This document shows, piece by piece, positions 1-12,200 of a DNA stretch of 64,000 bases; within the stretch, counting starts at the first letter, position 1; each line of letters begins with the position of its first letter. The translations under genes and the position numbers were made by a program. Source of the stretch: Cordylochernes scorpioides (Eukaryota; Arthropoda; Arachnida; Pseudoscorpiones; Chernetidae). The DNA lies in the NCBI GenBank assembly GCA_030710605.1, contig CP092879.1, forward strand, positions 47,326,576 to 47,390,575, written 5' to 3'. Under the pieces are notes generated by a model that did no database searches, was not told the DNA's origin, and saw nothing but the letters and a program-made list of their open reading frames with translations.

Positions 1-3000
1 CTCTCCTGGTTTATTGCCGAATGTCGAAATCGTATTCCTGAATCAGATTGTACCATCGCGCTATCTGAGGATTTGTAGTCTTCTTCCTCCTGTAGCAACA
101 TTCCTGCTAGTCCCTCAGCACTCGCATCGCAATGTACTTCTGTCTTAAGTTCAGGGTTGTAATGAGCTAGTACCGGATATTCGACCAGATCATTTCGAAG
201 TCGTCCAAATGACTTTCGCTGTTCTTCCTTCCATTCAAATTGTGTACCTTTCTTTGTAAGTCTGCTTAGCGGTTCTGTTTTCCTCGCGAAGTCCTTTACA
301 AATCGTCTGAAGAAGTTCGTCAGTCCCAGAAAGCGTCGTATGTCGTGGACATTCTTGGGTTCTGGAAATTCTTCTATCGCCTTGATCTTTCTTGGGCCTG
401 GCTTAAGTCCGCCTGTACTGATGACATACCCTAGGAACTCAACTTCCCTCCTTCCGAACTCACATTTAGAGGGTTTCAGCGTCAACTTCGCTGATCTTAT
501 TCTTTCAAGTACTTCCCTCAACCTTTCGATCATCTCCCGCCAATCCTTTGCCGGGATAATCACGTCGTCGAGATAGCAGAATGCCTTCTTGTTCAGCAGC
601 GGACCTAGAACAGAGTGCATCAGTCTTTGGAATTCTGCTGGTGCGTTGGCGAGTCCAAAAATCATTCTTTCGAATTGACCTGTATCATCTGGGGTGATGA
701 ATGCTGTCTTTAGTTTTGCCTTATCAGTCAGTGGTATCTGCAGATATCCATGCGCCAGATCCAGAGTAGTGAAGAATTTCGCATTCCGTAGACCTTCCAG
801 AAGGTCGTCTATCCTCGGTAAAGGGAACTTGTCCTTAACTGTTTGAATGTTGAGTCTCCTATAATCCACCACCAAACGATGATCTCCAGTTTTCTTTCTC
901 ACAAGTAGGACGGGACTAGCGTAGGGTGATCTAGTTTCCGTGACTATTCCATTGTCCTTCCACTCTCTGACAATCTCCCCGATTGCTTCGCGTTCACTTG
1001 CAGTCGTCTTGTACGGTCTCAGACAGACTGGCTTGCTTCCATCAACCTCCTTAATGTCCATCTTGGTGACATCGGTGCACCCTAATTCACCCATACCAAG
1101 AGCGAAACAGTCTCTATATTCATTCACTACGTCGAGGATTTCTTGTCTCTCTTTCGGAGTCAGAGAATGATTGATGTTGACGTCCTCAGGCACTATGGGG
1201 CGCTTTCGTTTCATTTGGTCCTGTCCTTCCCTCTTCTCTTCACTTTTAGTCTGAAACGAATCCTCTGAAACGTCCAGATTAACAACAATGTCATCAGGGC
1301 TCAGCAGTTCAACTCGACCTATACATTGGTTTTTCTTTACTCTCAAGTTGCCCTTGCCAACTGAGATGATGGGTACGGTCGTCTTTCCATCGACCACTTC
1401 CAATAGAGAATTGACACAGTCGTCTACTCCTGTGAACAATACGTAGCCGTCCCTTACCTCGTCTGTGATTGCACTTTCAAAGTTAATGCAGTCGCTCCCC
1501 AACTGAACAGTCTCGGTTGCTCTCAGTTCAACGCGACGCGACTTGATTTCTTCTTGCAGATTAGCAAACGGAAATTCGGTTGAATAGCCAATATGCAGTT
1601 CCTTACCGATTCTGGCGAAGGATACGTAGGGTAGATCTGTCCATGTTCTTCCAATTAGTAGGTCATAAGGTTGGGCATCATCGTTAACAATGAATACAGC
1701 GATCTCTTTTCCGACGACGCCATCAATCTCCAGGTCAACTGTCGTCTTCCCAACGGTCCTGGCAGCTGGTGCGGTCTGGTTACCGATGCCGTACAAACTA
1801 GTCGAGTCTGAATCGATGTCGACGTTGATCCTTCTTGCGACCGATTCTCTCAATAGGCAACTGCTGCTTCCGGTGTCTATCATTGCTTTCACGGTCTCCT
1901 TGTTGTCGATCTTGGCGTCCTTCAAATATACATCTGGCGGGACAGTCTTCAGTCCTTCGACTTCCAGGTTGGCTACTTTTAGTCCTTCTTTGGGTCTTGT
2001 GCAATTTCTTTCCTTGTGCCCCGTTTGACCGCATCCTCGGCATGTCAACGTAGCCTTGGGTACTGGACAGTCTCTGGCAATGTGTCCAAACTGATTGCAG
2101 TTGAAGCACTTCGGTTCTCCCTTGTCGTTTCTGATTGCACGGTTGACCATTCTCCTCGAGGTGTTAGGATACTTTTCACTGATTTCGTTCCTTGCAGCCT
2201 CTCTACTCGAAACATTCGTTCCTTGTTCAGTCTCTTTAACTTCGCTTCGGTTGGGAAATCTCGCAGATTTCTGCTGAAACGACGGTGGTGTGGTGTGTTT
2301 CGAATTCCAATGCGGAGGTCCCATCTCGGCGCGAACATTTTCGTACTCGTCCAGTTTATCCGCCAACACATCTGGGTTGTTTATCTTGGTCCAATCGTCA
2401 ATGAGATGATTACGCAGCACATTTGGAACCTTTTTCTTTAGCTGGTTAGTGACGGACAAATCCTTTAGAGCGTCGAAATCTTCCACGTTCATTCCTTCGA
2501 TCCATTCGTTGAAAAACCCTCGCAATTCGAAAGCGAAGTCTCTCCAGGAACCCTCTTGAGATTTATCGTGCTTCTCGAATTTTTGTCTGAACTGTTCGGG
2601 GCTCAACTTGTACCGTTTTAGGAGCAACCTTTTCACGAATCTATAATCGCCGCTTTGCCCTTCTGTCTCCCGTGCGATTAACTGCGTCATTTCGTAAGGT
2701 AGTAATCCTAGAAGACTGAACGCCCATTGGTCTTCATCCAACCCTAGTCGCTTTGCCTGTCGTTCGAAAAGAATTAGATAGAAACTCAAATCACTGTCCT
2801 TCGATTCGTACTTGGGCATCAGTTTACGTATCTCGCAATGTGCGTTATTACTGGTACCGCGAGACGGATCGCTGCTTCCATTTGTTCTTTTCGTGCCCGT
2901 TCTGCTCGTTCTGCTTGCTCTGTTCGTGCTGTTTGTTCCATTCGCTCCCGTTCTGCTCGTTCTGTTTGTTCCTGTTCCTCGATCAGAGTCTCCAACAGTT

Positions 3001-3029
3001 GCTTTGCGAATTCTTCTTCGTAAGATTGA
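1..3029 (-). CDS. gag-pol polyprotein, gypsy type, runs off left edge
   Basis: I read this frame codon by codon and found no stop from 3029 down to base 1, about 1,009 codons; it lacks an end in the window. Recognisable gag begins near 2880. In order: gag core (MPKYESKDSD at about 2819-2790), two CCHC zinc knuckles (CX2CX4HX4C, about 2108-2067 and 2046-2005; nucleic-acid binding), an aspartic protease with IDTGSS (about 1885), and RT with palm motif AFCYLDDVI (catalytic YLDD at 575-564). RNase H begins with HCDASAEGLAG near 150-120. Past about 85 the expected RNase H sequence is absent: the nearby residues ARWYNLIQEYDFDI, which belong to the RNase H C-terminal tail, appear in another frame at 50-15. 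So part of RNase H is deleted and frameshifted. The protein would make the element's capsid, protease and reverse transcriptase. Confidence 0.85.
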
Positions 3030-3145
3030 CTATTCAGGATAAGGCGTTTTAAGTCGACGATCCTGCTCTCTGGCGGTACTACCTCGCCGAGTTCATACGC
3101 CAACTTGCTCAAATCGCATTTCTTTGCTCTGGCTAAATAAGTCAT
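2819..3145 (-). CDS. gag N-terminal part, frameshifted from gag-pol
   Basis: A 108-codon reading from ATG at 3145 (MTYLARAKKCDLSKL). The open frame extends 10 codons further up but without a better start. It has a SAP-like N-terminus followed by a charged Glu/Arg-rich coiled-coil (EQTERAERERMEQ and repeats), as in the gag N-terminus of many arthropod gypsy elements. It ends at 2819, exactly where the other frame has its first in-frame Met. Both frames are open between 3029 and 2819. Gag homology passes from this frame to the other around 2890-2860, so either a small indel broke the gene or programmed frameshifting is used. I favour an indel because gag itself is split. Confidence 0.6.
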   Translation of the reverse strand: MTYLARAKKCDLSKLAYELGEVVPPESRIVDLKRLILNSQSYEEEFAKQLLETLIEEQEQTERAERERMEQTARTEQAERAERARKEQMEAAIRLAVPVITHIARYVN

Positions 3146-3283
3146 ATTTTTCAAAAACAAGATAGAGTATAACAAAACAAAAATAATTAAATGAAACTAA
3201 CTAAACCGGATTCAACTTTTCTTTAGTACTTTTGGGACAACACTTATACCGCGATACTTTGCGGTAATACTTCTATTTGTTTC

Positions 3284-3606
3284 TTCAATTTACTTTAAAA
3301 TACTTTCTTTAGAATACTTTACTTTAAAATACTTTCTTTAAAATACTTCACTTTACTTTAAAATACTTTCTTTAAAATACTTCACTTTACTTTAAAATAC
3401 TTTCTTTAAAATACTTCGCTTTACTTTAAAATACTTTCTTTAAAATACTTCACTTTACTTTAAAATACTTTCTTTAAAATACTTCACTTTACTTTAAAAT
3501 ACTTTCTTTAAAATACTTCACTTTACTTTAAAATACTTTCTTTAGAATACTTTACTTTACTTTAAAATACTTTCTTTAAAATACTTTTTAAAATGGTAAT
3601 ACTTTA
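3284..3606. repeat. 34-bp tandem repeat in gypsy leader
   Basis: About nine copies of a 34-bp unit alternating ACTTTAAAATACTTTC and TTTAAAATACTTCACTTT, with single-base variants (tcac or tcgc, aaaa or agaa). It lies between the 5' LTR and gag, so it is part of the element's untranslated leader or was expanded within it. No ORF crosses it. Confidence 0.85.
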
Positions 3607-3764
3607 AAATGCTTTCAAATAAATGGTAGTAAGGTTACGTACATACCATTCGTGTGCTGCAGCTTCCTCTTTCGGTTAATACAACATGGCGACGCGCGTC
3701 CTTTTTGCTGCTTGAACACTCCAGCAATTCTTCTTTCTTTAGGGTTATCCCGCTTCTGAAATTC

Positions 3765-4015
3765 TGTTGGCTTCCGTAGGCGTCCTTACTGGGATAAAGA
3801 AAGAGGGGATTCCATTTAGTTATTTAATTATTATATATATTTATTAAGGAGCGACCCGCTCCAATACAAAAATTAGCAACAAACATAAGCGAGTGTCATG
3901 GAACAACGTAAACAAAGTCTCTGCCGGCGTAGAGGTTGCGTCATCCCTCGCGAGCCAATCGGAGAGTGCCACCGGTGTCGTCAAGGCCAGGCGGCGCCTA
4001 CATTACATCACGACA
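3765..4015 (-). mobile_element. Gypsy 5' LTR
   Basis: On the minus strand it starts TGTCGTGATG at 4015 and has a poly(A) signal AATAAA near 3845-3835. The start is well placed because BEL/Pao coding sequence resumes right after it on the plus strand. The 3' boundary and primer binding site could not be fixed (a candidate ends near 3765), so the length is approximate. Confidence 0.5.
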
Positions 4016-4391
4016 ATCGCAAGAAACAACGACAGTTAAAAGTTGGAGATATAGTCCTTGTGGAGGTTGAAAACAGGAAGCAAATAAACTGGCCTATGGG
4101 AAAGATTACGAAGGTGTTTCCTGGAACTGACAATGTGCGAAGACTTGTGGAAGTTAAGACTAAGTCTGGATTCATGAAGCGTGCAGTTCAACGATTGTTC
4201 CCACTGGAAGTACCATCTGAGGACGTAGAGCAGGCGACGGGAAGATTAAGCCAGCGGAGGATGAGATCGTCAGGGAGAAAACATCCGGTGTGGAGTCCGC
4301 GTCAGTGCAAGAGAAAACTACTCCAGTAAAAGTAGGGAAAGTTTACACGCGTTCTGGAAGAAAAGTCAAGTTACCGATTAGGTTTAATTGA
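4016..4391 (+). pseudogene. BEL/Pao pol C-terminal tail (integrase C-terminus)
   Basis: From 4021 the plus strand reads KKQRQLKVGDIVLVEVENRK, then INWPMGKITKVFPG and MKRAVQRLFPLE. This is the DUF5641-type domain that ends BEL/Pao integrases. After about 4235 homology moves to another frame (KVGKVYTRSGRKVKLP, stop at 4389-4391), the usual TRSGR tail, so one frameshift lies near 4230-4260. Upstream coding sequence is replaced by the inserted gypsy LTR. The first 40 codons of the apparent ORF starting at 3898 are LTR sequence, not protein. Confidence 0.75.
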
Positions 4392-4510
4392 AGTTTGAGA
4401 GAAAATTTAATCATAAAACATTCTGTTAGATTTGAGATAATTCCTTCTTTGTTTTTTTTTTTAATTAATATTGACCTTATAGCAAAGTTCAAAAGGTCAA
4501 GGTGGGAGAG

Positions 4511-4838
4511 TGACGCGAAAATAGGTACTTTTGGGCCAACCGAGCCTGGCAACACAGCACCCGCTGCCCCGCGCGCATGCGCGAGCGGAAAAGGATACCC
4601 ACCGCAATTCTGGTAAACAAAAGCTGTCTCGACGCCAACGTTTGGTTTTGACAGGCCTGAAAAATAACTATCTCTCATAAATTTTAATAATTGTTTTGAA
4701 TAATATTTGTATTAATATTAATTTGTGTGATTTTTAAATAAATATTTATTTCAATAAGTATTAAATTATTCATCACTTGTTTCTAATTTAGGCCTCGCCA
4801 TCCAGCGTTGTGACTCAATTCTACTGATCACTGCAACA
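4511..4838 (+). mobile_element. BEL/Pao 3' LTR
   Basis: A purine tract (AAGGTGGGAGAG, about 4499-4510) after the pol stop is followed by TGACGCGAAAAT at 4511, the expected LTR start. The segment holds a GC-rich block (4555-4600), a poly(A) signal near 4736-4742, and ends in CA near 4838. The end is inferred from the TG...CA rule and has no second copy here to confirm it. Confidence 0.55.
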
Positions 4839-4853
4839 AAGGTATTGATTTAT

Positions 4854-4953
4854 NNNNNNNNNNNNNNNNNNNNNNNNNNNNNNNNNNNNNNNNNNNNNNN
4901 NNNNNNNNNNNNNNNNNNNNNNNNNNNNNNNNNNNNNNNNNNNNNNNNNNNNN
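4854..4953. other. Assembly gap, 100 N
   Basis: Exactly 100 N, the usual placeholder for a scaffold gap of unknown length. It falls at the edge of a tandem repeat, a common cause of assembly breaks. Confidence 0.99.
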
Positions 4954-5230
4954 TTGAAGCCCTGTACCCCAGTCTTCCGCACCAACTGATACTGAACAGC
5001 AGTGAAGAGTTCTTGAAACCAAGACCCACAGACAAGATCAAGGTTTCATTTGACGTTGAATCCCAGTACCCCAGTCTCCCGCACCAACTGATACTGAAAG
5101 CACTGAAGAGTTCCTGAAACCAAGCCCCACCAGACAAGATCAAGGTTTCATTTGACGTTGAATCCTTGTACCCCAGTCTCCAAAACCAACTGATACTGAA
5201 CAGCACTGAATATTTCTTGAAATGAAAAGA
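4954..5230 (+). repeat. 102-bp tandem repeat with Penelope RT-like reading
   Basis: About 2.7 units, with the landmark TTGAA..TACCCCAGTCT at 4954, 5056 and 5158. The period of 102 bp is 34 codons, and the plus strand reads KVSFDVESQYPSLPHQLIL and variants in successive units. SFDV-S-LYPS-P resembles the RT motif of Penelope-like elements (SFDVxSLF/Y..IP). Frames stay open through the first unit boundary, then stop codons appear at the ends of units 2 and 3. More copies may lie in the adjoining gap. Confidence 0.75.
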
Positions 5231-5829
5231 CATTTTTCCCTGGAGCCTTGATTAATTTTACTCAATGGTTTTATCTGTTTAGAATTCAAGGCATTGATAG
5301 TTTCATTTAATTCTTCGATTCAATTCAAATTGAGTCAAAAGGATGATAATTGATGCAATTGTGATTGTATAATTTTTTTAAAATGTGGCAATACAAAGCC
5401 TGGGATTTTATATAATTGAAAACTATTATGCATTTATTATTATATTGAAACAAAAATTAATGAAAAGAGAAATATTGCTTCACATTAGTTATAATATTAT
5501 AAATTTGAGATACCTTTTTTATTATGTATCTCATTTAGTTTTTAAGAGAGAGAGATTTAATAATATATTGGAAACTCCATTAAGATTTTATTTTATTTCA
5601 ACACACAAAACGCGATATCCCGGCTAGGGATAATTGGGTCGATTTACAATTTTTTAAAACAGAAACAGTTAATACATAACAGGTAATACAAACAGTTATA
5701 AACATATTATACAAGAAAAAGTAATCGAAATAAAAAGAGAAACAATAATATATATTAGGAACCTGAGCCTTTCAGGTTTGAAAGAAAATCATAAATATAT
5801 TAACAAAAATAGTTAAATCTATGATATAT
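5231..5829. other. AT-rich intergenic stretch with one hairpin
   Basis: No supported gene. Near 5760-5780 a perfect hairpin AACCTGA-GCCTT-TCAGGTT lies just downstream, on the minus strand, of the LINE coding tail, as expected for a LINE 3' UTR stem-loop. Confidence 0.5.
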
Positions 5830-6010
5830 TTATCTGCTATTTACAAATAGATATAGATATACAACATTATTTATTGTCTGTTGTCTAGCGGTGAAGAAGA
5901 CTGGGCATTCCAGCAGTAGGTGTCTCGAGTCCTGGAATTCGTTGCCACAAATAAACTCGATAAGATATTGCAAAGAATAAATTATCCAGTTTAATATCAG
6001 AAATATTGTT
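5830..6010 (-). pseudogene. LINE reverse transcriptase C-terminal remnant
   Basis: The minus-strand reading FICGNEFQDSRHLLLECPVF ends at a TAA at 5832-5830. CG-(N)-ED/QDSRHLL-ECP is the C-terminal zinc-knuckle-like motif of many non-LTR ORF2 proteins (zf-RVT). Only about 60 codons are recognisable and upstream sequence decays into AT-rich DNA, so it is a 5'-truncated dead copy. Confidence 0.55.
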
Positions 6011-6119
6011 TCAATTTGAGTTCACAATTCGAATAATAATCCCTTGACTCAATATTAAAATACAAACATTAGGTCTTAAGGGAAATTTTCCTTTTTTTAC
6101 ATATCATTCTATTGTATTG

Positions 6120-6230
6120 TAATCAAATTATACTATTGTCGGTTCGATGTAAATATTTTCTTCTGTAGAAAGGCTTTGTTGCCCGAAAGCTAGAGATATT
6201 TATAAATAAATGATTTGTAAAAAAGGAACT
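6120..6230 (+). mobile_element. Penelope-like 3' tail with hammerhead-like hairpin
   Basis: At 6163-6190 the plus strand reads CTGTAGA, then an AGGC..GCC stem, then GAAAGCT. The same arrangement occurs at the 3' ends of the Penelope copies at 22743-22767 (minus), 25373-25400 and 55441-55470. It is a short 3' remnant lying immediately before the satellite array. The 5' limit is uncertain. Confidence 0.5.
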
Positions 6231-9200
6231 TTACTACTATATAGTATTACTAATATTGGTGTATTTTAGGCTCGTTATAAGGGGGGTTTCTATAGCCATG
6301 ATTCACTATATGGTATTACTAATATTGAGGTTTATTTTAGGCTCGTTATAAGGGGGGTTTCTATAGCCATGATTCACTATATGGTATTACTAATATTGAG
6401 GTTTATTTTAGGTTCGTTATAAGGGGGGTTGTTATAGCCATGGTTCACTATATGGTATTACTAATATTGAGGTTTATTTTAGGCTCGTTATAAGGGGGGT
6501 TCGCTATAGCCCTGGTTCACTATATGGTATTACTAATATTGGTGTTTATTTTAGGTTCGTTATAAGGGGGGTTTCTATAGCCATGATTCACTATATGGTA
6601 TTACTAATATTGAGGTTTATTTTAGGTTCGTTATAAGGGGGGTTGCTATAGCCATGGTTCACTATATGGTATTACTAATATTGAGGTTTATTTTAGGTTC
6701 TTTATAAGGGGGGTTTCTATAGCCATGATTCACTATATGGTATTACTAATATTGGTGTATTTTAGGTTCGTTATAAGGGGGTTTCTATAGCCATGATTCA
6801 CTATATGGTATTACTAATATTGGTGTTTATTTTAGGTTCGTTATAAGGGGGGTTAGCTATAGCCATGATTCACTATATGGTATTACTAATATTGAGGTTT
6901 ATTTTAGGTCCGTTATAAGGGAGGTTGCTATAGCCATGGTTCACTATATGGTATTACTAATATTGAGGTTTATTTTAGGCTCGTTATAAGGGGGGTTCGC
7001 TATAGCCCTGGTTCACTATATGGTATTACTAATATTGGTGTTTATTTTAGGTTCATTATAAGGGGGTTTCTATAGCCATGATTCACTATATGGTATTACT
7101 AATATTGAGGTTTATTTTAGGCTCGTTATAAGGGGGGTTTTCTATAGCCATGATTCACTATATGGTATTACTAATATTGAGGTTTATTTTAGGTTCTTTA
7201 TAAGGGGGGTTGCTATAGCCATGGCTCACTATATGGTATTACTAATATTGAGGTTTATTTTAGGTTCGTTATAAGGGGGGTTTCTATAGCCATGATTCAC
7301 TGTATGGTATTACTAATATTGGTGTATTTTAGGTTCGTTATAAAGGGGTTTCTATAGCCATGATTCACTATATGGTATTACTAATATTGGTGTTTATTTC
7401 AGGTTCGTTATAAGGGGGGTTCGCTAAAGCCATGATTCACTATATGGTATTACTAATATTGAGAGTTATTTTAGGTCCGTTATAAGGGAGGTTGCTATAG
7501 CCCTGGTTCACTATATGGCATTATTAATATTGGTGTTTATTTTAGGTCCGTTATAAGGGGGGTTCGCTATAGCCCTGGTTCACTATATGGTATTACTAAT
7601 ATTGAGGTTTATTTTAGGTTCGTTATAAGGGGGGGTTGCTATAGCTATGATTCACTATATGGTATTACTAATATTGAGGTTTATTTTAGGTTCGTTATAA
7701 GGGGGGTTGCTATAGCCATGATTCACTATATGGTATTACTAATATTGGTGTATTTTAGGTTCGTTATAAGGGGGTTTCTATAGCCATGATTCACTATATG
7801 ATATTACTAATATTGATGTTCATTTTAGGTTCTTTATAAGGGGGGTTCGCTATAGCCATGATTCACTATATGGTATTACTAATATTGAGGTTTATTTAGG
7901 TTCGTTATAAGGGGGGTTTCTATAGCCATGATTCACTATATGGTATTACTAATATTGGTGTATTTTAGGTTCATTATAAGGGGGGTTTCTATAGCCATGA
8001 TTCACTATATGGTATAACTGAAATTGATGTTTATTTTAGGTTCTTTATAAGGGGGGTTTCTATAGCCATGATTCACTATATGGTATTACTAATATTGAGG
8101 TTTATTTTAGGTTCATTATAAGGGGAGTTTCAATAGCCATGATTCACTATATGGTATTACTAATATTGAGGTTTATTTTAGGTTCATTATAAGGGGAGTT
8201 TCAATAGCCATGATTCACTATATGGTATTACTAATATTGGTGTATTTTAGGTTCGTTATAAGGGGGGTTTCTATAGCCATGATTCACTATATGGTATTAC
8301 TAATATTGAGGTTTATTTTAGGTTTGTTATAAGGGGGATTGCTATAGCCATGATTCACTATATGGTATTACTAATATAGGTGTTTATTTTAGGTTCGTTA
8401 TAAGGGGGGTTTCTATAGCCATGATTCATTATATGGTATTACTAATATTGAGGTTTATTTTAGGCTCGTTATAAGGAGGGTTGCTATAGCCATGATTCAC
8501 TATATGGTATTACTATTATTGGTGTTTATTTTAGGTTCTTTATAAGGGGGGTTTCTATAGCCATGATTTACTATATGGTATTACTAATATTGAGGTTTAT
8601 TTTGGGCTCGTTATAAGGGGGGTTGCTATAGCCATGATTCACTATATGGTATTACTAATATTGAGGTTTATTTTAGGTTCATTATAAGGGGGGTTTCTAT
8701 AGCCATGATTCACTATATGGTATTACTAATATTGGTGTTTATTTTGGTTCTTTATAAGGGGGGTTTCTATAGCCATGGTTCACTATATGGTATAACTAAT
8801 ATTGAGGTTTATTTTAGGCTCGTTATAAGGAGGGTTGCTATAGCCATGATTCACTATATGGTATTACTAATATAGGTGTTTATTTTAGGTTCTTATAAGG
8901 GGGTTTCTATAGCCATGATTCACTATATGGTATTACTAATATTGGTGTATTTTAGGTTCATTATAAGGGGGGTTTCTATAGCCATGATTCACTATATGGT
9001 ATAACTAATATTGAGGTTTATTTTAGGTTTGTTATAAGGGGGGTTTCTATAGCCATGATTCACTATATGGTATTACTAATATTGGTGTATTTTAGGTTCA
9101 TTATAAGGGGGTTTCTATAGCCATGATTCACTATATGGTATTACTAATATTGGTGTATTTTAGGTTCTTTATAAGGGGGGTTTCTATAGCCATGATTCAT

Positions 9201-12200
9201 TATATGATAATACTAATATTGAGGTTTATTTTAGGTTCTTTATAAGGGGGGTTTCTATAGCCATGATTCACTATATGGTATTACTAATATTGGTGTTTAT
9301 TTTAGGCTCGTTATAAGGGGGGTTGCTATAGCCATGATTCACTATATGGTATTACTAATATAGGTGTATTTTAGGTTCATTATAAGGGGGGTTTCTATAG
9401 CCATGATTCACTATATGGTATTACTAATATTGGTGTATTTTAGGTTCATTATAAGGGGGTTTCTATAGCCATGATTCACTATATGATATTACTAATATTG
9501 ATGTTCATTTTAGGTTCTTTATAAGGGGGTTCGCTATAGCCATGATTCACTATATGGTATTACTAATATTGAGGTTTATTTTAGGTTCGTTATAAGGGGG
9601 GTTTCTATAGCCATGATTCACTATATGGTATTACTAATATTGGTGTATTTTAGGTTCATTATAAGGGGGGTTTCTATAGCCATGATTCACTATATGGTAT
9701 AACTGAAATTGATGTTTATTTTAGGTTCTTTATAAGGGGGGGTTTCTATAGCCATGATTCACTATATGGTATTACTAATATTGAGGTTTATTTTAGGTTC
9801 ATTATAAGGGGAGTTTCAATAGCCATGATTCACTATATGGTATTACTAATATTGAGGTTTATTTTAGGTTCATTATAAGGGGGAGTTTCAATAGCCATGA
9901 TTCACTATATGGTATTACTAATATTGGTGTATTTTAGGTTCGTTATAAGGGGGGTTTCTATAGCCATGATTCACTATATGGTATTACTAATATTGAGGTT
10001 TATTTTAGGTTTGTTATAAGGGGGATTGCTATAGCCATGATTCACTATATGGTATTACTAATATAGGTGTTTATTTTAGGTTCGTTATAAGGGGGGTTTC
10101 TATAGCCATGATTCATTATATGGTATTACTAATATTGAGGTTTATTTTAGGCTCGTTATAAGGAGGGTTGCTATAGCCATGATTCACTATATGGTATTAC
10201 TATTATTGGTGTTTATTTTAGGTTCTTTATAAGGGGGGTTTCTATAGCCATGATTTTACTATATGGTATTACTAATATTGAGGTTTATTTGGGCTCGTTA
10301 TAAGGGGGGTTGCTATAGCCATGATTCACTATATGGTATTACTAATATTGAGGTTTATTTTAGGTTCATTATAAGGGGGGTTTCTATAGCCATGATTCAC
10401 TATATGGTATTACTAATATTGGTGTTTATTTTGGTTCTTTATAAGGGGGGTTTCTATAGCCATGGTTCACTATATGGTATAACTAATATTGAGGTTTATT
10501 TTAGGCTCGTTATAAGGAGGGTTGCTATAGCCATGATTCACTATATGGTATTACTAATATAGGTGTTTATTTTAGGTTCTTATAAGGGGGTTTCTATAGC
10601 CATGATTCACTATATGGTATTACTAATATTGGTGTATTTTAGGTTCATTATAAGGGGGGTTTCTATAGCCATGATTCACTATATGGTATAACTAATATTG
10701 AGGTTTATTTTAGGTTTGTTATAAGGGGGGTTTCTATAGCCATGATTCACTATATGGTATTACTAATATTGGTGTATTTTAGGTTCATTATAAGGGGGTT
10801 TCTATAGCCATGATTCACTATATGGTATTACTAATATTGGTGTATTTTAGGTTCTTTATAAGGGGGGTTTCTATAGCCATGATTCATTATATGATAATAC
10901 TAATATTGAGGTTTATTTTAGGTTCTTTATAAGGGGGGTTTCTATAGCCATGATTCACTATATGGTATTACTAATATTGGTGTTTATTTTAGGCTCGTTA
11001 TAAGGGGGGTTGCTATAGCCATGATTCACTATATGGTATTACTAATATAGGTGTATTTTAGGTTCATTATAAGGGGGGTTTCTATAGCCATGATTCACTA
11101 TATGGTATTACTAATATTGGTGTATTTTAGGTTCATTATAAGGGGGGTTTCTATAGCCATGATTCACTATATGGTATTACTAATATTGGTGTATTTTAGG
11201 TTCATTATAAGGGGGTTTTTATAGCCATGATTCACTATATGTTATTACTAATATAGGTGTATTTTAGGTTCATTATAAGGGGGGTTTCTATAGCCATGAT
11301 TCACTATATGGTATTACTAATATTGAGGTTTATTTTAGGTTTGTTATAAGGGGGGGTTGCTATAGCCATGATTCACTATATGGTATTACTAATATAGGTG
11401 TTTATTTTAGGTTCATTATAAGGGGGGTTTCTATAGCCATGATTGACTATATGGTATTACTAATATTGAGGTTTATTTTAGGCTCGTTATAAGGAGGGTT
11501 GCTATAGCCATGATTCACTATATGGTATTACTAATATTGGTGTTTATTTTAGGTTCGTTATAAGGGGGGTTTCTATAGCCATGATTTACTATATGGTATT
11601 ACTAATATTGAGGTTTATTTTAGGTTCATTATAAGGGGGGTTTCTATAGCCATGATTCACTATATGGTATTACTAATATTGAGGTTTATTTTAGGTTCGT
11701 TATAAGGGGGGTTGCTATAGCCATGATTCAATATATGGTATTACTAATATTGATGTTTATTTTAGGTTCATTATAAGGGGGGTTTCTATAGCCATGATCC
11801 ACTATAAGGTATTACTAATATTGGTGTTTATTTAAGTTCGTTTTAAGGGGGGTTCGCTATAGCCCTGGTTCACTATATGGTATTACTAATATTGAGGTTT
11901 ATTTTAGGTCCGTTATAAGGGGGGTTGCTATAGCCATGATTCACTATATGGTATTACTAATATTGAGGTTTATTTTAGGCTCGTTATAAGGAGGGTTGCT
12001 TTAGCCATGATTCACTATATGGTATTACTAATATTGGTGTTTATTTTAGGTTCGTTATAAGGGGGGTTTCTATAGCAATGATTCACTATATGGTATTACT
12101 AATATTGGTGTTCATTTTAGGTTCTTATAAGGGGGGGTTGCTATAGCCATGATTCAATATATGGTATTACTAATATTGATGTTTATTTTAGGTTCGTTAT

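Larger units (their letters stand above)
1..4015 (-). mobile_element. Ty3/gypsy LTR retrotransposon, partial
   Basis: Read on the minus strand, the order is 5' LTR (about 4015-3765), untranslated leader with a 34-bp tandem repeat, gag, zinc knuckles, protease, reverse transcriptase and the start of RNase H, then the window edge. The 3' part (rest of RNase H, integrase, 3' LTR) is outside or lost. The 5' LTR begins TGTCG at 4015, directly abutting coding sequence of a BEL/Pao integrase tail on the plus strand, so this element inserted into that one. The gag N-terminus and the rest of the polyprotein lie in different frames, and RNase H is interrupted at the left edge, so this copy is probably inactive. 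Class assignment rests on gag/RT domain order and motifs and is firm; clade is not assigned. Confidence 0.85.

Noticed and set aside
1690-2441. Plus-strand ORFs across 340-3052
   Set aside because: They are shadows of the continuous minus-strand gag-pol frame, which carries all the recognisable motifs.
10263-10562. Open frames inside the satellite (also 16686-16880, 25856-26053, 26568-26762, 27200-27418) that look like a repetitive protein
   Set aside because: They exist only where monomer lengths stay in frame and end at the next indel. The period is not a multiple of three on average and no start context or domain is seen.
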